Assembly (NCBI GenBank): GCA_020726505.1
Contig: JAHLEZ010000002.1
Location: 2,790,001 to 2,854,000, forward strand
DNA from: Leptodontidium sp. MPI-SDFR-AT-0119
Taxonomy: Eukaryota > Ascomycota > Leotiomycetes > Helotiales > Leptodontidiaceae
Reading direction: 5' to 3'
DNA length: 64,000 nt
Part shown: piece by piece, positions 11,701 through 24,200 of the stretch
Layout: the number at the start of each line of letters is the position of its first letter
Position numbering within the stretch: the stretch's first letter is position 1
Made by a program: the position numbers and the translations under genes
The notes under the pieces: generated by a model
The model's input: only the letters and a program-made list of their open reading frames with translations
Told to the model about the DNA's origin: nothing
Databases searched by the model: none

Positions 11701-12813
11701 AGGCTAGCTGAGGCCGAGGCGATGTACACGCGGGCGTTGGAAGGCAAGGAGAAAGCACTTGGACCGGACCACACATCGACACTCGATATAGTCCACAACC
11801 TAGGCAGCCTCTACCAAGACCAAGACAAGCTAGCCGAGGCGGAGGCGATGTATCTTCGAGCGCTAAAAGGCTGTGAGAAGGCACTTGGACCGAACTATAT
11901 ATCGACACTCACAACAGTCCACTGTCTAGGCAATCTCTACAAAGACTAAGGCAAGCTAGCAAAGGCAGAGGCGATGTACACTCGGGCGCTGCAAGGCATA
12001 GAGAAAGCACTTGGGCCGGACTACATATCGACACTCGTAACAGTCCAAAGCTTAAGCAGCCTCTACCGAGACCAAGGCAAGCTGGCCGAGGCGGAGGCGA
12101 TGTATACGCGGGCGCTGCAAGGCATGGAGAATGCACTTGGACCGAACTATACATCGACACTCTCAGCGGTCCATTGTCTAGGCAGCCTATACCAAGACCA
12201 AGGCAAGCTAGGCGAGGTAGAAGCGATGTACACTCGGGCGCTGCAAGGCAAGGAGAAGGCACTTGGTCTAAATTATACATCTACACTATATACGGTGTGT
12301 CATCTTGGCAATCTATACCGGATCCAGTACAAGCTAGCGGAGGCAGAGATAATGACTAGACGAGCGCTAAAGGGATTCGAGGATGCAATTGGACTAAAGC
12401 ATACGTCAACACTCTTAACGGTTCACAACCTAGGCTTGCTCTATATCGACCAAGGCAAGCTGGCAGAGGCGGAGAAGATGTACATTCGGGCACTATAAGG
12501 CTATGAGGACGCCCTTGGCCTTGAACTTGCGTCGTCTTATTTGCCGGCGTTGAATACTATGTTCGCCTTTAGAGACTTCTTCTCGCAAACCGACCGGAAA
12601 GACATGGCAAAGACAATATATAATCGAGCATTGTCTGGATACACAACCGTCCAAGGGCCCTCTTCGAACTGGTGTAAGCAACTTGAAGATCGGCTTCAAG
12701 CGTTGCAAGTTGCGTCTACTAAGTCGAAGGTAGGCCAAAATGAGTTTACAGAGCCTGGAGCAGCAGAGTCGAGGTCTTTGAAGCGGAAACTCCTAAGCTG
12801 GGAAGGCGTCTGA
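8765..12813 (+). pseudogene. HET-NB-ARC-TPR NLR-type protein, RIP-inactivated
   Basis: Starting at MSFIRLLQRKPNGEIAF the frame gives a HET domain: AILSHT-stop-GKEE, FWVDTCCIDK, RCYVYLSDV, RGWTLQELIAP and EEDAAYYLIGIFD. A probable intron (9516-9572) leads to an NB-ARC domain with P-loop HGLGGMGKT, kinase-2 region RWLMIYNNLD, GSIIITTRS and GLPLAL. At least 13 tandem 42-residue TPR units follow. HET-NB-ARC-TPR proteins act in non-self recognition and programmed cell death in fungi. About 18 in-frame stops occur; nearly all are TAA/TAG where CAA, CAG or TGG is expected (for example directly after GKT). The frame also shifts near 10200. The kinase-2 motif has N where D is usual, again a C/G-to-T/A change. 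Confidence 0.85.
10945..12582 (+). repeat. 13 x 126-bp tandem array encoding kinesin-light-chain-like TPRs
   Basis: Units begin at 10945 and recur every 126 bp to 12457 without phase drift. Each codes 42 residues around KLAEAEAMYTRAL, KEKALGPDHTSTL and VHNLGxLY. The central units are nearly identical at the DNA level and the last ones diverge. Individual units carry stop codons at equivalent positions (KD-Q to stop, AL-Q to stop), so mutation came after amplification. Confidence 0.92.
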
Positions 12814-13626
12814 ATATTGGATAAGCCATGAGGGCTTCTTTCTCACGACTCTGCCATTAACTCACACCTATTGATATAACTAGACAATAGATCAGACATC
12901 TCCTTTAACTTCTGGTCCAGAATCGACCGCCGTTGTAATAACCCGCACAGCCATTTTTTCCCCCACTAGCGCTGAATAGTAGAAGCTTACTGAGCTATCA
13001 GCCGAATTTGGCGAAAAGAGGACACCGATTTCGCTTCTACAAGGACAGCATCTTTTGCATTATCCTCTCGCTATGTCTCAATAGTGTCCTCGCAGCTCAT
13101 CACTTTACTATAGAACGATAAGCCTCTTCGATATTCAGCCCTAGAACCGAGGGGAATCCGCTTTTACAGAGGAGGATAGACTACTAACGAACTCTATAAT
13201 GACCTCGTCGATGACAGAGTCTGTAAGGGTCGCAAGAGTGCCGAAAGGAGCACGGTATCAGCGCGCCAGAGTGCGATGACCTACCAAAGACGTTGAGAGC
13301 AGCTCAGATGATGACAACGTGGCAAGACGGCGGCATACACGGCGACAAGAGGCAACACTACCCAAGATACAAAACAAGGGCACAACAATGGCGGGCACAA
13401 TGATGGCGGGCAACGGCCATCGCAGGGCATAACGGGAGAAGCATTGTAGAGCAAGCACGGCAGGGACACCAAAGGCTGGTACAACCCATGTATCAGAAAC
13501 AGACGCAGATTAATTAACATTAACTCTGCTTTATAGCAACAAGTCTCGAAGCCAGCCCGAACTTACTTCAACCGAGGATCAGTCTATCGACTCTAACAAA
13601 ATAACAGGCGGCAGTCTCCTCTTCCG
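12814..13626. other. degenerate sequence between NLR and transposase
   Basis: Plus-strand frames contain short charged stretches (SSSDDDNVARRRHTRR near 13300) broken by stops. This may be decayed coding or repeat sequence of unknown origin. No terminal inverted repeat is visible here, which is why the transposase and NLR are assigned to one unit. Confidence 0.4.
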
Positions 13627-15477
13627 CTAATACATCCGCGCCACTGGGGCTCTCCATGGTTCTGGCACAATCTCATCTTCCGCAATCGGTGTCCCACTTA
13701 TCTGCACTACTTGAGGCTCTCACTGGTGCTCGCGCCACCTTATTGCTCGGCTCAGGCGAATCTTGCGCAGCGCTCTTGCGTTTCCGACTACACCTCGCCG
13801 TGTCTGCGTCCCCTTCATCTGCCTCTAGCGTACCACTCTTGCGCTTCCGACCACGTCTCGCCGTGTCCGCGATATCTTCCCCTACCTCAGGCGGACTGCT
13901 TTTAGGCTTTCGGCCACGTTTCCCCTGACCTTTTGCTGCTCGGGTAGCTTCTTTTACGACACGCTTCACTCGTGCTTCCTCGAGGTCCTCATAGCTCATG
14001 ACCTTCGCCCTCCCTAGTACCAATGACTTGGTCGATCGTCAGACCTTGGCTTCGTTGTTAATTGTGGTCAGGAATTGAATTCGGTCCTCTTGGAGGATGC
14101 TATAAGCAGAGGATTTCTGGAAAGCTTTAGTACATTTCTGTAAGTGCCTCGCTAGGTTCTGTTTACTCGTTTCATCAAGCGCATGAGCATCCCGTTGAAT
14201 AATCAGGTTCTGTAGTGACATAAAAGCCTCTACTGACACTGGCGTCACAGGCGTTTGCACTTCTACGTTTTGCCGACAAGACTCTACCTTCACCTCATCG
14301 GCTCTTGGAATGGCTGGTTCAGCTAGGGGGGCGGGCATACTTCTGAGCACCCTATCTAGATTAAACGGGAATAGACCGCTTACAGCGAAGCCGGCCTTGA
14401 TATTCTTTGGCGTGAACGTTATTTTCCTTGCGGGGCTATATAGGGAGGTGAAGTGCTCTTTGCCAATCGTATTTACACCTCCTTGCTCAAGTCGATCAAC
14501 CTGGTCGCGATAAGCTGCCTTGAGTGGAGCAAACGGTGCTACATCACAAGGCTGGAGCTTGTGGGAGGTATGAGAAGGGAGACGACATAGAAGAATATTG
14601 TTCTCGAAACAGAACTCTAAGATTTCGAGGGTTTTGTGCGTTCCAAAGTCATCGTAGATCAAGACGCGTCGTCTTTTGTTAGCTCGTTCTTTGGTTTCGG
14701 GATCAAATATACGCTTAAGCCACTCTAAGCTGATCTTAGAGTCGGTATATCCAGAGTCGGAGCACGCATACTGCTATCCAGGGTAGGAAACGTGGTCCAG
14801 TTGCTTCGATGGGTATTCGCTGGCCAGATTATCATCGGGTTCAAATACCTACCATCGCCACTAATGCATTCGATTGCAGTTACAGATGTGCGCTTGACTC
14901 GCGCACCTCTATAGTCTCGCTTGTCATACTTACTTACAAGGACTTTCACAGAGCTTGGCATGGACAGCATCACTCAGTCTCGTCCATGTTATACACATTC
15001 TCAGCCAGGACAGCCGGATCTTGTAATACTTCTTTTATCACCTCAAACCCGTGTGTGATCTTCCCATAAATGTTTTTCTCGTGACGGTTCCAGTCTAGCG
15101 CCTTGACTCTCCGCGAGAGTAGTTTTGGATGGCGTTTTTCAGAATAGAGCCTTTGCCCAGTTCCGGCCGGGAGCCTTGAGAGGCCTTTCAGTGGTAGGTC
15201 GATGGCGGGTGACACTATAGGCTAGTGAAGGGATAAACTTCATCCGTATCGGATATCCAAGGTCGGACATTTGAAGTAGATATTTAACGATAATCTCTTC
15301 TTCGTACGGTTTGAGGTACTGTTGGCCTTGGGCCTTGTCTTTTATCGAGGGTCGTCCGCGAGCACGATGATGGAGTGTAGAGTGGGAGACATTGCCATGA
15401 TGATCTGCAAGCGCACGATCTGATTTAGGCACGCCAGGAGGTACGCCTTGCGCTAGGACTTGACTGGCTCTGTCCAT
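13627..15477 (-). pseudogene. Fot1/pogo DDE_1 transposase, inactivated
   Basis: From MDRASQVLAQGVPPGVPKS at 15477 the product follows a fungal DDE_1 transposase: an N-terminal psq/CENP-B-type HTH region with STLHHRARGRPS, a DDE domain with VYNMDETEV, VLIYDDFGTHKT and SHKLQPCDVAPFAPLK, and a Lys/Arg-rich tail (KGQGKRGRKPK) ending PWRAPVARMY. Frame changes occur near 15180, 14972 and 13680, plus a TGG-to-TAG stop near 14780. The D-D-F-G motif differs from the usual D-G-x-G. Cut-and-paste transposition into TA is the family activity. It is oriented opposite to the NLR and lies inside the inverted repeats, so it is the best candidate for the enzyme that once moved the unit. Confidence 0.82.
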
Positions 15478-15497
15478 ATTATCCCGCCGTCGCGATG
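15468..15497. repeat. 30-bp direct repeat, copy 1 (transposase 5' end)
   Basis: Identical over 30 bp to 16166-16195. It overlaps the first codons of the transposase and runs into a (GAT)n stretch. Confidence 0.9.
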
Positions 15498-15664
15498 ATG
15501 ATGATGATGATGGTGATGAATTCCAGTTGGCTGTTCAGGGCCGCTGGCCCTATGTAGCCCCACTTCTAGCTAGACTAAACTAATTACATAATCTTCTATC
15601 ACGGATCCAAGATTCATTCAACAGCCCCCAAGTCGTTGTCGGACTCCTCTACTCTGTTCGACCC

Positions 15665-16324
15665 TTATGCCCCAAACCGCTGGGAGTTTTGTGTAAGTGA
15701 TGCTAGCTGAGAATGCGGGCCTAGCCTCTCTGTCTTTAACGCAAATTTAATCACCGTTCTAACCACCGTCAAATTTGGTTTCCACTTGTCCATCGGTCCA
15801 TCAGGGCTCGACCCATCAGGATTTAGGCGAGAAGACCTCCCTCCTAACATGTATGACAGATCACCATAGCGTCCCTTCCCTTCCGTGATCATGTCTCCCC
15901 GCAGGTGTTGATATTGTCGACAGTGGAAGAGGAAATGCCGCGTGTCTTCCCTCCCCTGACCGCATTCACATTGATCAGTCTCCGCTACGCCAATCTTCGC
16001 CAGGAAGCCGCGAAGCTTAGAGTGTCCAGTACGCAATTGTGATAGTACTTGAGATTCCGCTCTTGAGAGTGTGTCGTAAAGGAGCCTGACATGCTTTCCC
16101 GGCAATGCTGCGTCGACCATTTTGAGGTGTCTGCCTGTGGTCCATTCACCGATTGGTCTCGCGATCTCTGTCCATATTATCCCGCCGTCGCGATGGTGAT
16201 GTACTTTGTAGAAGGAGACCGGTGACGGCGATCCAGTGCCCAGGCACCAACGTACTGCTACCCGCCGATAGAATATTCGAGAAACTTGCTCTTTCGCCAC
16301 ATGCGTGAGCAGTGTACGCCACAC
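15665..16324 (-). pseudogene. 5'-truncated LINE (Tad-like) C-terminal fragment
   Basis: An open frame of 219 residues ends at 15665. It has the features of the 3' end of Tad/I-clade non-LTR retrotransposon ORF2: a region like the RNase H C-terminus, then SQLRTGHSKLRGFLAKIG and a zinc knuckle CECGQGREDTRHFLFHC (C-x-C...H...C). Reverse transcriptase and endonuclease are absent, as expected for a 5'-truncated insertion; the frame begins with no upstream partner. The fragment lies between the transposase start and the right inverted repeat, so it probably inserted into the DNA transposon. Confidence 0.75.
16166..16195. repeat. 30-bp direct repeat, copy 2 (inside LINE fragment)
   Basis: Identical to 15468-15497. 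Here it encodes part of HHHRDGGIIWTE in the LINE frame. Confidence 0.9.
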
Positions 16325-16748
16325 ACGTGGCTAAGCCTGAGAGGCGTGGCTAGGATATAGCGAGCCCGGGCGTGAACATAGTAAATTTTATCTCGGCTAA
16401 TCTATATTACTAAGCACTGAAACATGCAGACCCTCTCATTGTACCGGCGTAACTCCCGGACTATATTCTTTTCCTCTCTAAGTGTCTTTAAAATTTAGAG
16501 CCATATTATTTTGTGATAGTACCTTTCCTTAGTAGCTCCGAATTTTTAAAAGACTTTAAAACTCGCGATTAAACAAGGGGGGACAGCAAAAGTGGCGATC
16601 GGTGGCGTGATTAAAATAATCAACAGTATAATCAGCCGCACTCTTTTTCTTGTTGCTAACTGGTCTCCTTAGGGAGAAACAATTAAAGAAAGTAATATAT
16701 AAATAACAACTTTATAGACTTACTAAGAATAAAATTGTGATTCTAAAA

Positions 16749-16776
16749 CTATGGATTCGTCTCGTGACATGGTGCG
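16749..16776 (-). repeat. inner part of right terminal inverted repeat, split by the Gypsy element
   Basis: Read on the minus strand this continues the repeat after the Gypsy target site: CGCACC, ACGAGAC, AATC and ATAG match the left end. The outer part lies at 31794-31816. Confidence 0.7.
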
Positions 16777-17023
16777 TGTGACGCTTGCCCTAGAAAGACG
16801 GCAGTCACGTGTAACTGACGCCTCACATATCAACACAGGACATATGACGATACTAAGCATCAACTTAGAATCTACAACTACAGAGGAAAGAAGGTAAGGA
16901 AAGAAGAAGTCTATATACAAGGGGTTGGTATGCCTAGCACTATAGTAATCTCGGTACGTCCCGATCGGGCAGTACTAAGTGGAGCCGGTGGAAATGAGGC
17001 TCTGGGCAGCGACAGTCGTCACA
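16777..17023 (-). repeat. Gypsy 3' LTR
   Basis: 247 bp, identical to 31542-31788 except for three transitions (about 1.2%). It is the 3' LTR because a G-rich polypurine tract adjoins it on the element's coding strand. Confidence 0.95.
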
Positions 17024-17038
17024 CTACCCCCCCCTTCG
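17024..17038 (-). other. polypurine tract of the Gypsy element
   Basis: On the minus strand the bases next to the 3' LTR read GAAGGGGGGGGGTAG. This is the expected plus-strand primer site and confirms leftward orientation. Confidence 0.75.
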
Positions 17039-20000
17039 GAAAAAGCTCGTCCTCGAGCGTTGGTCTATCTCCTTGTCACTATCGAGGTCGTCGTAGTCGT
17101 CAACACTATCTTCCCATGCTTTGATCTATTCAGGTAGCTTAACAGGGGGTCCTGCCTGCTCGGGGTGACTGAGGTGGAAGTCCCTGACTTTGTGCGGAGC
17201 GTACTTGAGGTCAGAAGCGTCGTATTAGTTTAAATTAACGTCTTGATTAAGCCAAGTAACTCGGTAAGATAGAGTCTTGCCCTTCTTACGGCAGGCAAGT
17301 ACTTCTTCTAGTTCCTACTCGTCGTCACCTGTAATGTTGATCGGCGGGGGGGCATCCTGTACTTGGCCTAGTAGGGGATCGTTGGGGTCCCGGCGAAGCT
17401 TGCTAGCCGGAAAGACGTTGTGGACCTTTATACTCGCTGGCAACTCTAGGCGGTATGAGTGTCCTACCTTCTCGAGTATCCTAAATGGTCTATTAGTTGG
17501 CATATCTAACTTCTTAGAGGGACGGAGTGTCTTGAAGTAGCGCATATCGAGCCAGACTAGGCTGTCTTTATTAAAGTCGACATCGCGGCGAGAGGCGTTA
17601 TAGGACCTGGCCATCTTGGCTTGGGCCACAGTGAGGTTCGACCGAGCTATGTCCTATGCTTTCTTATGGCGTTAAGTATAGTCAATGGCTTGTTAAGTGT
17701 TTAACTTGTCAGCGGGGGTAATTGAGTCTAGCAAGTCAATTTTCCAGTCCTAATCTATGCGTGGTACATATCTATAGACTACTTTAAATAGAGAGAGTCC
17801 TCCTAGGGAATCGTGTGGGAGGGACATCTAGGCGTAGTCTATGATAGGGAGATACTCTGACTAGTCGTCTTAGTAGTACGCAACGAAAGGTCGGAGTCGT
17901 TTTTATAGGTATTAGTTGTACACTTCGGTCTAGCCATCTGTCTGCGGGTGGTTAGTAGCGGATAGTTGTCTCTTAGTTCCGAGGATCTTGCCCAGGGCGG
18001 TCTAAAACCTAGATACAAACTGGGGACCTCTGTTAGAAGTGATAGTCAATGAGGCTCTAAAGTAGCGATATATATAGTATATATATATAATAGCTAGCTT
18101 CCGAGCATCTGTCGTCTTCTGGCAAGGGATACTGATCGCTTGTTTACTGAATCTATTAATAAAGACGAGGACGTTATCGAATCTATACTTGTCTTTAGTG
18201 AAGGAGTAGTAGTCCACGGTGATATGTTCTCATGGTTTAGACGGAACGGGGAGAGGATAGAGGAGTCCATGCTTTTTATTTTAGGGTACTTGAATTCGTC
18301 GGCAGGTATGACAGTTACGGTAGTACTGCTGAACTGTGGACGTGATCTTATGCCACTAGTACTGAGAGGAGAGTATTTGGATCGTCTTCTTAGCACTAGG
18401 GTACGCTGTGGTGACTCGATTATGGACCTCTCGTATAAGGAGGGTTCAGAGGTGATCGACATCGGGGACTAAGAGGCGGCCGTCGTAGAGTAAGAGGTTA
18501 CCCTCTAGGCTGAGTTTACCTAGAGAGTCTGATATAGCTTGTTTACGCAGAGCTTATAGGGAAGGAGCAGTGCGGTTAGCTTCTAAGATTTACTGTACGA
18601 CGGAGAATGTTAGTGTGAGGGCAGCGAGCTCAACGTCGGCCACTAGCGCGTCAGCGTCGTTAGGCGGCCGCAACTCTATAGATAGTAAGTTAGGGTCAAC
18701 TTAGTCTTAGCGTAGGAGTTGTTAAAGGCGTTGAGTCTTCTTCGTAGAGTTCTATTGATCTAACTCGTCTAGCTTGCGGGAAAGTGCGTCTGCTAGGGGG
18801 TTATAGATTCTAGGGCGGTACGTGATTATGAAATTATAGTCCGCTAGAAGCTCTGCCTATCGTGCTTGTTTAATATTTAATTACTTAGAGGTTATAAAGT
18901 ATTCTAAGGCCTTGTGGTCTGTCACGACACGGACTTAGTGGGGGGCTTTTGCCAACTTAGCACGCTAGTGCCCAAAGGATTTAATAATAGCTAATATCTC
19001 TTTGTCGTGTACTACGTAATTGAGCTTAATAGGTAACATAGTCTTTGAAAAGAAAGCAACGGAGAACTAGTCGTCGCCGTGTTATTAAGAAAGGACTCTG
19101 GCTATAACACTATTACTAGTATCCGTCTCTAGGAGGCAGGGTAAATCCTGTTAGTAGTGTCTCAAGAGAGGCGCGGACGTGAGAGTATGTTTTAGGAGGT
19201 CGAAGGCGTCTTCGTACTCTGCGGTAAAGTAGAAGGGAACGTTATTCTTAGTTAACTAAACAAGAGGTTTCGCTATAATACTGTAGTCGCGGATAAATCT
19301 CTAGTAGAAGTTACAAAAACCAAGGAAGGACTATATACCTTTAATAGAGCTAAAGTAAGCCTACTTACGAACGACAGAGACCTTCTTGGGATTAACTTCT
19401 AGGCCAGAAGTTAATATAATAAATCTTAAGTACTTAGTTTATGTTACTTTAAACTCACACTTCTTTAGGTCGGCTTATAGCCTAGCGTCGTTAAGGCGTT
19501 AAAGCACTTTTTTGACGTGAAGCTAGTGTTACAAGGGGTCCTTAGAGTATATGAGAATATCGTCTAAGTACGTTATATAGAAATCATTAAGGTAATCGAA
19601 GAGAATATCGTTTATATAACGCTAGTAAGTGGTAGGGCTATTAGTTAGGCCAAATAAAAGAACTTTGCACTTGTATACGCCGTACCTCGTGCGGAAGGTA
19701 GTGTACTCCTCTGATGTTAGGTCTATTCGGATTCGGTAGAAAGCTTAACGAATGTTTAATTTAGTAAAGATACGAGCGTTAGCTATGCGAGCTAAGGTCT
19801 TATTAATTAGAGGTAAGGGGTATTAGTCCTTCTGAGTGAGGGAATTTAGCACCCGAAAGTCGATATATAACTACAGGGAGCTATTCGGCTTCTTGACAAA
19901 GAGAATAGGGGCAACGAATAGTGCTTGAGACGGCTTAATAAATCCTTTGTCTAAGTTATCCGTGATATATTCCTTAACAGCCTCAAGTTCTTCGGTCGAC

Positions 20001-20687
20001 ATCTTATACAATAGCGAATACTTGAGTGCTTTCTCACCCTCTCCTTCTAGCTCAATTTTGTGATTGTATGAGCGGTGGGGGGGGGGAAAATATCACTTTC
20101 TGCCTTAGAGAATACGTGAGTCCAATCAGCGTATTCTGGGGGAATCATTGGCTTAGCGTCTAGCTCTTGAATAGAGAGTGCAAACTGTATGGCTGACTAG
20201 CGACGGTAAGTGAGTTCGACAGTCAGGGCTAATATAGTAGCGGCTTTCTCTCGCTCTTAGTTTCTTTAATTAATCAAAGCATTAATCTCTTAAAGAGTTA
20301 CTACGAATATCTTATCTCTAGACTTCTGTTTTATTAATATGTAGAACGCTACGGCGCTAATCGAGAAGATCTCAACGATTAGACGTCGACGAGCTTTCTT
20401 ACGTCGCTTTGTAATCGGTAACTCATCTCGTAGTTAAGGAGAAGAAGTTAGGGAAGGAGAAGCTTTTGTAGTTGAGTCGTGTACGAGAGAGAGCTATATT
20501 TGTATCTTCTGAAGTGAATTGGCGTAGTCTTTAGTATGTGTTCTACGCGTGGAAGGAGCGAATTGGGGGGAGTCAGTCTAGTCTCGAGGGTATAAAAGCT
20601 CGGCGGTTCCGCTCTCTGGCTCAGCAACTTCTATTCGGGCCAGTTTAGTTGGGATATATGTGTTGTCTAGTCGTGGGAACCGTTATA
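17039..20687 (-). pseudogene. Gypsy pol: RT, RNase H, integrase, chromodomain-like tail
   Basis: Read leftward with many stops, this shows the reverse-transcriptase palm (LDIRQAFYRIRI, then YLDD near 19570), RNase H (VTDHKALEYF near 18910), an integrase zinc finger (CHTCRRIQ near 18260) and an integrase core with TVDYYSF followed by TSNRGPQF. A final ~70 residues near 17150-17340 resemble the chromodomain tail of Tf1-like elements (YRVTWLNQD...YDASDLKYAPHKVRDFH). The second integrase aspartate, normally in SDRGPQF, is Asn here (codon 18032-18034), a G-to-A change on the coding strand. The YLDD motif survives. Confidence 0.85.
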
Positions 20688-20692
20688 TATAT
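20688..20692. other. Copia target-site duplication, left copy (TATAT)
   Basis: TATAT directly precedes the 5' LTR and recurs at 28240-28244 after the 3' LTR. Confidence 0.9.
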
Positions 20693-20948
20693 TGTTGGTC
20701 CACAGGTCCCTGCATGAGCATACTTCGGTTTAGAAAAGTGGGTGCGGGTCAAATTCAAGGGTCAGAGCCTAGCCGGACTATTTTCGGTGGAGATTCGGTG
20801 GGGTTCCGTATTATATAGTCTGGCTCTCCTCGCACTCTCTTAGAAGATACACAGATTTTGAACCATACATTTATTACTCTGTCGCCATACTCGCATTGGA
20901 ATATATTCACACATGCGGCGTGGTACATGAACCGGTACTGCACCGACA
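20693..20948 (+). repeat. Copia 5' LTR
   Basis: 256 bp; two differences from the 3' copy (20697 G/A, and T/G near 20781). Confidence 0.95.
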
Positions 20949-21269
20949 CTGATCAGTGGCAAGCTTGTATCGTCAACCTTACCACAGACAGAAAAGGTCT
21001 CAGGCTGTAGAGCGGATTCTAGGCTTCAACTTAAGGAGTACTTCACTGTATTTTCCTTAAAGGGCAGTTTACCTTTTCCAGATCGTGGAGGGAAGGCAAC
21101 TTCTCTCTTGAGACTCGATTAGGACGATTGCACGCCGGAGAAGAGCTATAACAACACGACAGTTACTCTACGAAGACTGTCAATTCAACATCCTTGAATC
21201 CAGAACTTTGGACCTTCAAGAAACCTATCCGGGAACCCACCGGATCACCTACGAATCGAATCCGACACA

Positions 21270-24200
21270 ATGGCGGATACTTCGGCGGAGCCAGAGTTGA
21301 CTCTAGAAACATTCAATGATACGGCAACACCAGATCCTAGTCCAATCTTCACGGGAGACGCAACAGCATACTCGCGAAGGTTCCGTGAGGCCTACTGCGA
21401 TGGCCATCTCAAGGGAGAATTCCTTTTCCAAGACTTTTGGGAGTATTTTGAGGATTGGACGGCAAACGAGTTCAAATTAATTGAGGTTACAGAACGCACA
21501 TACCTCAGGGACGACCTACGAGCCTTTGGTGTGTTTGTACGACGAGGGAAGGGGACGAGGACGGCACACGCTTTAGCAGAAGTAGTGCAAGCTAAGGAGA
21601 ATGTGTGGCCAGGAGACCAAGTGGAAATGCAAATTCGGAACTACCCCGAATCAGTACCGAATCATATCCGGGAATCAGTCTCTCGCCCACCACCGCCATT
21701 TCCAACAACACTTCAACAAAATCAATCCCCGATGTCTCCACAACACTAACCAGAGGTGGTCATCCATTCCGTGGAGGAAGACACTCCTTCGGAAGGGTCA
21801 GGAGTGAAGCTTACGGAGACGATTCAGCCATTGGGATCACCTAGGATCTCCCTTACCAAAGGAGATGAGGTCGAGGATCTATATGGTGCAACCCCCCCAC
21901 CTATAGTCCCAAAGAAGGAGTTCTCATTTACTCCTGGAAGGGATCCCCTGAGTAATCTCCACCCGTGGAGATTAAATGACCACGCGTTGCCGAATCCTAC
22001 ACTAACGCCAGCAATACACCCACGGGACGGGTCATTACCACCATTTGAGGTTCCTAGGACTACCGGACCACATACGGAGCCGATTCGGCCATCATGGTAT
22101 GTCATGGATCCATTGACCCCGGACCAGGCAAAATCGTTGGTAAACCTTACCAAGATGTACACCAAGGAGCTCCAATACAGCGGAGACAAGGACTACTTGG
22201 ATGAGAAACTCCACATCTTCGCCGACTTGTGTCAGAGAGCATCAGTTGAGACCAAGGTCTGGAACCGAGCTTTTCCGTCGATGCTGCGAGACGGAGCCAG
22301 TTCGTACTACTACCGGTACCTCCAGAATAAGGGGTACTCATTTGATGAGCTTGTCAGGACGACTCGCGAACACTTTGAGACGGAGGAGAGAGCCAACAAG
22401 TTCCTTAGCCGGTGGTTTAGTCTGACTTTCTCGTTATTTCAGGAGGAGCCTCACCAGACGGGAAAACCAGTGCTAACCCAATTGGAGAACTTCGCCAAGG
22501 AATTGCAGAGTATTTAGCTTGGCCTAAAAGACGACAATATGCGGAACGACAAGACGCTCCGCGATAAGCTCGTACAGGGAGTATCAGGGAACCCCCTCTT
22601 CAAGATGGCCTTGTTTCAGGCACCTCTTACCTTCCCTACATTGATGGATAGTCTTCGCTCCGCCGTCGGCGTTGAGGTGACTCATGACTCGGGATCGAGG
22701 GTAGGCAAGTACTACGGATCACATACGAATCGCCACCGATCCTATGTCGCAGATGGGGCGGCTCATTACTCTGACCGCAGGATGAAATTTTCAAGTGGAA
22801 ACAAACGCGGAGACAAATTCCGGCCTATGCCAGGCTACACAGGCTGTATTATCTGCAAGAAGATGGATTGCCATAGTAGTCGCCACTCAGACGACGAGTA
22901 GGCAGCGTCCAAGGCAAGATACTTCGCGGCGCGTAAGGCCGAAGGAGTGAAGGCCACAGACAAGACCTTTAGGAGCTACCTAGCTTATGTTGAGGGGATC
23001 GACCCCAATTCGGACCAGAACCGGACCACATCCGGACACCATTCAGGAAGTCACCAGGATGCGGATTCAGACACTTCAACAGATATTGACGATTCTTTGG
23101 AGAGTTCCGACGACGATGATGGCAATGGCACCGCAAACTTCACGACTGTATTTACAGTAAGTGAGGCACAGTATGATGCACGAGAAGTCATGGGGCAACT
23201 TGAGGAGAGGAAAGCTACTCACATCTTAGAAAGCAAAATCAAGAGACCCACTCCAAGTGAGGCCTACACAACGCAATGGACAGACAGATTCTTTTAAGGT
23301 CTATTGATTGACATAGGGGCATCTAACAAAAACACGGGAGGAATCAACCAGTTACGAGCATTGCAGCGAATTCAAGATGTCAAGTTTGACACCAGCCAGG
23401 CGGGCCAGAGCCGGATCACATTCGGTGCCGGTTCGCGACCGTCCCTGGGGGTTGCCACAGTCAACACTCCGGCTGGAGAAATGGACTTCCAAATCGTGGA
23501 CGCAGATATCCCATTTCTGGTTTGTTTACAACAGCTAGATGCGCTGAATGCGCAGTATGACAACCTGCGCAACGTCTTGATTCAGGGCGACAAGAAGCAC
23601 TTGATTGTACGGAAGCATGGGCATCCATGGCTACTTTTGGATCAACATCGTCAATTGCTGGACACTTCTACCGGAACGATTAATACATGCCACCTGACCG
23701 AACAAGAAATACGTCGGCTTCATAGGCGTTTCGGACACCCTACGGTAAGACGTCTTCAGCACCTGCTAGATCAAGCTGGCCATGAGCATGATTCGGAAAT
23801 CATGCTGAGGGTCAAGGAAATGTGTGAGCATTGCCAGAGGCATGCAGACGCTCCACATAGGTTCCGTTTCAAGCTGCAAGACGACGTCGACTTTAATCAT
23901 ACAGTCTACGTAGACATCGCGATGTTTGGAGAACGATATGCCCTCCACATGGTAGATGAGGCAACAGGTTTTGGTGCGGCGAAACTACTCCGAAAGGCCC
24001 CCGGTTCTGCTACGGCTCGGGCCACTTTCAACGCATTCAAGTCAGCATGGATTGACACCTACCTAGGACCTCCGGATTTCGTCGTGTACGACTATGGCAC
24101 TAATTTCAATTCTGAGGAGTTTCGGAGTGCACTCAGATCTGTGGGTAGCACCCCTAAGCTAGTACCTGTTGAGGCACACCATTCAATTGGCAAAGTTGAG

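Noticed and set aside
10931..12280. Long minus-strand open frames across the NLR repeats
   Set aside because: They repeat every 126 bp exactly as the TPR units do, and their Cys/Leu/Pro-rich content is the reverse reading of the TPR codons. They are shadows of the plus-strand array.
10945..12582. Possible CRISPR-like or satellite array
   Set aside because: Units have no spacers and translate to TPRs in one frame; the organism is a fungus.
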